Positions 5,374 to 9,133 of a stretch of DNA of 9,133 bases are shown piece after piece. The number at the start of each line of letters is the position of its first letter. Within the stretch, counting starts at the first letter, position 1. A program made the translations under genes and the position numbers. This stretch comes from CAIJXV01 sp964497135. Its GTDB lineage: Bacteria; Verrucomicrobiota; Kiritimatiellia; CAIKKV01; CAIJXV01. The stretch lies in NCBI GenBank assembly GCA_964497135.1, contig CAZCDO010000166.1, positions 1 to 9,133 on the forward strand, given 5' to 3'. Below the pieces are notes generated by a model. That model saw only the letters and a list, made by a program, of their open reading frames with translations. It was not told where the DNA came from and searched no databases.

Positions 5374-7680
5374 ATGAAAAAAGAACCGACCCAGCAAACC
5401 CCTGATTTTGAAGCCGCATGCCAATGGTGGAGCGATCTCCCCAATATCTGGACCCCCATTGGATGGAAAGATCACCTCTATAAATTCAATGTGCTTTGGA
5501 ATGGCACCATCCTGGCCGAGCCGAAGATCAATCGCCGGGCGGCGGATATCGGCGAGCAAGGGGTGCAAGTGGCTTTTGTGCCCCATTACACGAATTGGCA
5601 TACCGATCGGTATTCCTATCTGCGGGTGGATGACGGGCAGGTGACCCAGGGGTGGAATTCGGGCGAGGCACCGGTGCTATGGAGCGAGTGGGCGCGGGAT
5701 GGGGTCAAATGGCGCCAGCATGTGTTTGCCCATACGGCCGACGGCGGCGCCACGAAAACCGGGGTCGAGCCGATGTTTGCCTGGATTCGCATGCAAATCC
5801 ACGAGTTGTGTCCCGCCCTGCCTTTGGAAACCGTTCATGGGTTTCATGTCGTCCTTCACAATCCGCACATCACAGCCTCCATGGACATTCGCGAGGATGT
5901 GCGGTTCTGGGCCGATAAGTCGCTTTATCCCCAGGCGCTCCAACTGGATCCCGCACAGGATCTCAAGACCCGGGGGACTCATGTTCTGGACGCGGACGGA
6001 AAGGTCCGGCTGGCGGTTGCACCCGGGGGATGCCCTTCAGCCACGATTGAATTTTTCCAGCCGGACGAAAAAGAGCATCGCAAAGGCCACCGGTTATATG
6101 TCCAGGTGCCGGCAAAAAAAGGGACCCACATCGATTTATTGTTGCCCATCTCGCCGATGGCGCGCGAGGTATTCGATCGCGAATTGGCCTTGGGCTATGA
6201 TGGCGCGCTCAAGCAGGCCAATGCGTTCTGGAAAAAGACCTTGAAAAACACAACCCGGATCAGCCTGCCGGAGCCGGCGCTCAACGACGCGATTCGCGAG
6301 AGCATCCGATTCAGCCATGTTTTGACCGAGCGCAATCCTGAAACCGGCAAGCTCTGCAAGATCAACGGATCCTGGGCGTATGCGGAATTATGGACGACGC
6401 CGGGGGCGATGGATTTTGTCATGATGATGGATACGCTCGGCTACCATTCGATGGTGCGGGATTATCTGGGCATCTTCAAGGAAGAGCAGGGGACCGTGGT
6501 TCCACCCGGGCCGGCCTATGAAAAACATCCCGGTTTTTTAAGCACCCCGGCCCGCTATAAATCCATCGATTGGTTGTCCGACAACGGGGCGGTTTTGTGG
6601 ACCTTGTGCATGCATTATTTGCTCTCCGGCGATCAGGCCTATTTGAAGACCACGCTGGATGCCATCGTCAAAAGCTGTGACTGGATCAAGTCGGCCCGGG
6701 CCATGAAGGGGCACGGCGGATACGAGAAGGTTTTACCGCCGGCGGTGGCTACGGATGCGTGCTCCAAGATCCAGGCGATCTGGAGTATCGGGTGGAATTA
6801 CAAGGGCTTGAGGGCGGCCGTTCGCATTCTGAAGGAGATCGGGCATCCCCGCGCGGCCGAGTTCGAGGAAGAGGCCAACGCCTATTGTGCCGATTTCCTG
6901 GTGGCCTTGCGCCATAAATGTAAATCCATGCCGACTTGGAAAGATTCCCGCGGCCGGCAACGGCGCTTTGTTCCCACCGCCCTGGCCGGGGACGCCAAGG
7001 AAGAGTCCCGGCATGCCTTTTATTTGGATACCGGGCCGCTCTTTCTGGTCTTTGCCGGACTTTTGAAAGCGAATGATCCGCTGATGAAGGATACGCTGGC
7101 CTGGTTCCGGGAAGGACCCCAGCGGGCCTATAATCGGTTGGATGCCAATTGCTGGCAGGTTCCGGTGTTGAATCATGAAATGTCGAGTTGTGAGCCCTGT
7201 TATTCCTGGAATGTCTTTCATTCCTGGCAGAGCGGGGATCGTGTGAAATTTCTGGAGGGGATGTACAGCCTGTTTGCCGGATCGATGTCGCGCAAGACCT
7301 GGATCTCGTGCGAGACGCGGGGTGGGATTACCGGCAATGTCTTTTCCGCGCCGCTGGCAATTTACATGGCCCGTCTGGCCATGATCGACGACCAGATCAA
7401 GCCGGACGAATTGCATCTCCTGCGCTTGATGCCGGATGCCTGGCTCCGGCCCAAGGCCCGGTGCGAATTCGATACGCTTCCCACGGAATATGGGCCGGTG
7501 ACCCTCCACACGGCAATGGATGCGAAAGGCACCACCCTCTCGGTCACCTTCAAGCCCCGGTTTAGAAAGGCACCGAAAAAAGTCGTTTTACATCTTCAGT
7601 CCGGAATCAAATATCTGGTGGTCAATGGCCGGAAACGCCCGGTCAAAAAAGCGGGGGAAGTCATTCTGGTGTTGCCATGA
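5374..7680 (+). CDS. Large probable six-hairpin glycosidase-like protein, function unassigned
   Basis: This 768-residue protein matches no family I can name with confidence. Its architecture suggests a glycosidase: residues 1 to about 290 are rich in beta strands and aromatics (WWSDLPNIW, PHYTNWHTDRYSYL), about 300-690 are helical repeats like an (alpha/alpha)6 barrel, and about 700-768 form a small beta domain (VTLHTAMDAKGTTLSVTFKP). Barrel segments such as WTTPGAMDFVMMMDTLGY (W340, D347), LSDNGAVLWTLCMHYL, HEMSSCEPCYSWN (E602, E607) and CETRGG (E647) hold acidic residues that could be catalytic, but assignment is inference. No signal peptide is seen, so it is probably cytoplasmic. The ribosome site AAGGA (5363-5367) overlaps the stop of the preceding gene, and its own stop overlaps the start of the GH38 gene, placing it in a tight operon. 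Alternatives are a glycoside phosphorylase or a non-enzymatic relative. Confidence 0.75.
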   Translation: MKKEPTQQTPDFEAACQWWSDLPNIWTPIGWKDHLYKFNVLWNGTILAEPKINRRAADIGEQGVQVAFVPHYTNWHTDRYSYLRVDDGQVTQGWNSGEAPVLWSEWARDGVKWRQHVFAHTADGGATKTGVEPMFAWIRMQIHELCPALPLETVHGFHVVLHNPHITASMDIREDVRFWADKSLYPQALQLDPAQDLKTRGTHVLDADGKVRLAVAPGGCPSATIEFFQPDEKEHRKGHRLYVQVPAKKGTHIDLLLPISPMAREVFDRELALGYDGALKQANAFWKKTLKNTTRISLPEPALNDAIRESIRFSHVLTERNPETGKLCKINGSWAYAELWTTPGAMDFVMMMDTLGYHSMVRDYLGIFKEEQGTVVPPGPAYEKHPGFLSTPARYKSIDWLSDNGAVLWTLCMHYLLSGDQAYLKTTLDAIVKSCDWIKSARAMKGHGGYEKVLPPAVATDACSKIQAIWSIGWNYKGLRAAVRILKEIGHPRAAEFEEEANAYCADFLVALRHKCKSMPTWKDSRGRQRRFVPTALAGDAKEESRHAFYLDTGPLFLVFAGLLKANDPLMKDTLAWFREGPQRAYNRLDANCWQVPVLNHEMSSCEPCYSWNVFHSWQSGDRVKFLEGMYSLFAGSMSRKTWISCETRGGITGNVFSAPLAIYMARLAMIDDQIKPDELHLLRLMPDAWLRPKARCEFDTLPTEYGPVTLHTAMDAKGTTLSVTFKPRFRKAPKKVVLHLQSGIKYLVVNGRKRPVKKAGEVILVLP

Positions 7681-9133
7681 CAACCCAACTCCATCTTCAT
7701 TTGATTCCGAATGCCCACCTCGATCCCGTCTGGTTATGGGATTGGCGGGAAGGCTATACCGAGATGATCAATACCACCCGGATCGTCCTGGACCTGATGG
7801 ATGAATTTCCGGACCTGACCTTTTCGCGCGGCGAAGCCTTTCTCTATCGCCAGGTTGAAGAAAATGCACCGGATGTTTTTCGCCGACTCCAGCAACGGAT
7901 CGCGGAAGGCCGGTGGGACGTGGTGGGCGGGACGATGTTGCAGTCCGACATGAACCTCCCCGCCACCGAAACCATGGTGCGGAATCTGTTGTATGCTCAG
8001 CGCTATTTCCAGGAGCGGTTTGGACTCCAGGCTCGGACGGGTTGGGCGGCGGATTGTTTTGGGCATTCGGTGGCCTTACCGGACCTGCTGGCGGCGGGGG
8101 GCATGGAGTATTATTCCTATACCCGTCCCGGTTCGGTGCCGGCGCCCAACACCTTTTGGTGGGAAGGGCCGGCGGGGGGGCGCCTGTTGGTCCACCGTCC
8201 GTTGGTCGGTTGGTATGGCATGGAACGGCATGAGATGGTCGCCCGGTTGGATGGTCATCTGAAGTTGACCGATCCCGCGCTGTGTCTGAACCGGGCCTGT
8301 TTCATGGGGTTGGGTAACCATGGGGGCCATCCAACCCGGCGGATGATGGCCGAAGTCAGCGATTGGATCAAAGCCCATCCCCAGGTGACGGTTTCCTATT
8401 CAACTTTGACTCGCTATTTCGATGCCTTACGAAAAGAGGTCAACGACCGTCCCGACCACGCCGTTCCGGTTTTCAAAGGTGAAATCAATTTCGCGCCGCG
8501 CGGCATTTATCCCGCCGCCGCGCGATTTAAATTCGCCTATCGCAAAGCCGAGGCATTAGTCAGTCGGGCAGAACGGTTGGCCGCCCTGATCAGTGCGGCC
8601 GGAACCCCGCCGGTGGGTCTTCCTCCCGCCGCCGTGCCGGACCTGCACCCGGCCTGGGAGGCCATTCTGTTCAATACCTTTCACGACATCCTTCCCGGAT
8701 CGAGCATCGAACGGGCTTATGATGAGCAGTTCGACTGGTTGGCCCAGGCCCCGCATGCGGCCCGGATGGTGGAACACGGCGCGATTCGCGATCTGGCCGC
8801 CAGCTTGGATACCCGGGTTCGTCCGCCGGCGCCGGATATGCCGGCCGGCTTGCCGCTGTTGCTGTTCAATCCCCACCCCTGGCCTTATCAGGGACCGGTT
8901 GAATTGGAAGGCGGCCTCGATTTCCGGCCGATATGGAAGTACCAGGACCGCGTGGATCAATTGCCGGTGACGGTGCTGGATCCGGAATTCGGTGCGCTCC
9001 CGCTTCAGAAAATCGGCACAGAAAACTTTTATGTGCAAAACCTCAACTTGCGAACCCGGGTGATCGTGCCGGTGGAAATTCCTGCGATGGGCTGGAAAGT
9101 GGTGGAATTTGCGTATGACGAGAACGCCCGGGA
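7677..9133 (+). CDS. GH38 alpha-mannosidase (partial, runs off right edge)
   Basis: The reading frame opens at the ATG at 7677, overlapping the preceding stop as ATGA, and stays open for 485 codons to the window end. Family 38 retaining alpha-mannosidases use a zinc ion and an aspartate nucleophile. Zinc ligands H14 and D16 lie in NAHLDPVW; GGTMLQSDMNLP (84-95) is a substrate-loop motif; D126 in ADCFGHS is the expected nucleophile and zinc ligand; GLGNHGGHPT (211-220) supplies H215, with H218 where glycine is commoner. The helical middle domain follows (RKAEALVSRAERLAALI near 289-305; FHDILPGSSI at 335-344), then the start of the C-terminal beta region (LLLFNPHPWP near 384-393). Members are usually 800-1000 residues, so roughly half is present. 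There is no strong ribosome site, which fits translational coupling. No signal peptide: intracellular trimming of mannosides is likely. Confidence 0.92.
   Translation, partial: MTTQLHLHLIPNAHLDPVWLWDWREGYTEMINTTRIVLDLMDEFPDLTFSRGEAFLYRQVEENAPDVFRRLQQRIAEGRWDVVGGTMLQSDMNLPATETMVRNLLYAQRYFQERFGLQARTGWAADCFGHSVALPDLLAAGGMEYYSYTRPGSVPAPNTFWWEGPAGGRLLVHRPLVGWYGMERHEMVARLDGHLKLTDPALCLNRACFMGLGNHGGHPTRRMMAEVSDWIKAHPQVTVSYSTLTRYFDALRKEVNDRPDHAVPVFKGEINFAPRGIYPAAARFKFAYRKAEALVSRAERLAALISAAGTPPVGLPPAAVPDLHPAWEAILFNTFHDILPGSSIERAYDEQFDWLAQAPHAARMVEHGAIRDLAASLDTRVRPPAPDMPAGLPLLLFNPHPWPYQGPVELEGGLDFRPIWKYQDRVDQLPVTVLDPEFGALPLQKIGTENFYVQNLNLRTRVIVPVEIPAMGWKVVEFAYDENAR

Noticed and set aside
6733..7509. Antisense open frame of 258 codons on the minus strand
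   Set aside because: It lies wholly opposite the 768-residue gene, has a low-complexity composition and no ribosome site I could see.

Overview
This window is GC-rich, tightly coded bacterial DNA. The gene content (PIG-L deacetylase, Gfo/Idh/MocA oxidoreductase, DegT aminotransferase, phosphotriesterase-like hydrolase, two probable glycosidases) and the palindromic spacer elements resemble glycan-degrading members of the PVC group (Kiritimatiellota, Lentisphaerota, Verrucomicrobiota). That taxonomic guess rests on general style, not on a marker gene, and is weak.

Layout. Positions 1-556 hold a minus-strand pair: a secreted SH3-domain protein, then the first codons of a lipoprotein gene that starts inside the stop codon of the first (GTGA overlap). 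Positions 557-943 are a divergent intergenic region with candidate promoters facing both ways, a perfect 26-bp inverted repeat and a second hairpin. From 944 to the right edge six genes all run on the plus strand: PIG-L/LmbE-type deacetylase (944-1651), Gfo/Idh/MocA dehydrogenase (1762-2805), DegT/DnrJ/EryC1 aminotransferase (3045-4229), phosphotriesterase-family metal hydrolase (4327-5364), a 768-residue probable six-hairpin glycosidase (5374-7680), and a GH38 alpha-mannosidase (7677 to beyond 9133). The last gene runs off the window, so a closed-ORF search misses it, but its reading frame is open throughout and its family motifs are clear.

How the genes may work together. None of the six plus-strand proteins shows a signal peptide, so the pathway looks cytoplasmic. 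The two glycosidases could trim imported oligosaccharides. The deacetylase, dehydrogenase and aminotransferase form a set suited to handling an N-acetylated amino sugar or aminocyclitol, either removing the acetyl and amino groups or installing an amino group on a keto-sugar. The phosphotriesterase-like enzyme may open a lactone or cleave an ester. The exact substrate cannot be read from the sequence.

The most distinctive non-coding signal is a family of palindromic elements sharing a G-N-A-G-G-G-C-G core. One lies in each of the four larger spacers beside or between the plus-strand genes (685-770, 1675-1730, 2875-2950, 4261-4284), while the tightly coupled junctions (5365-5373 and the ATGA overlap at 7677) have none.
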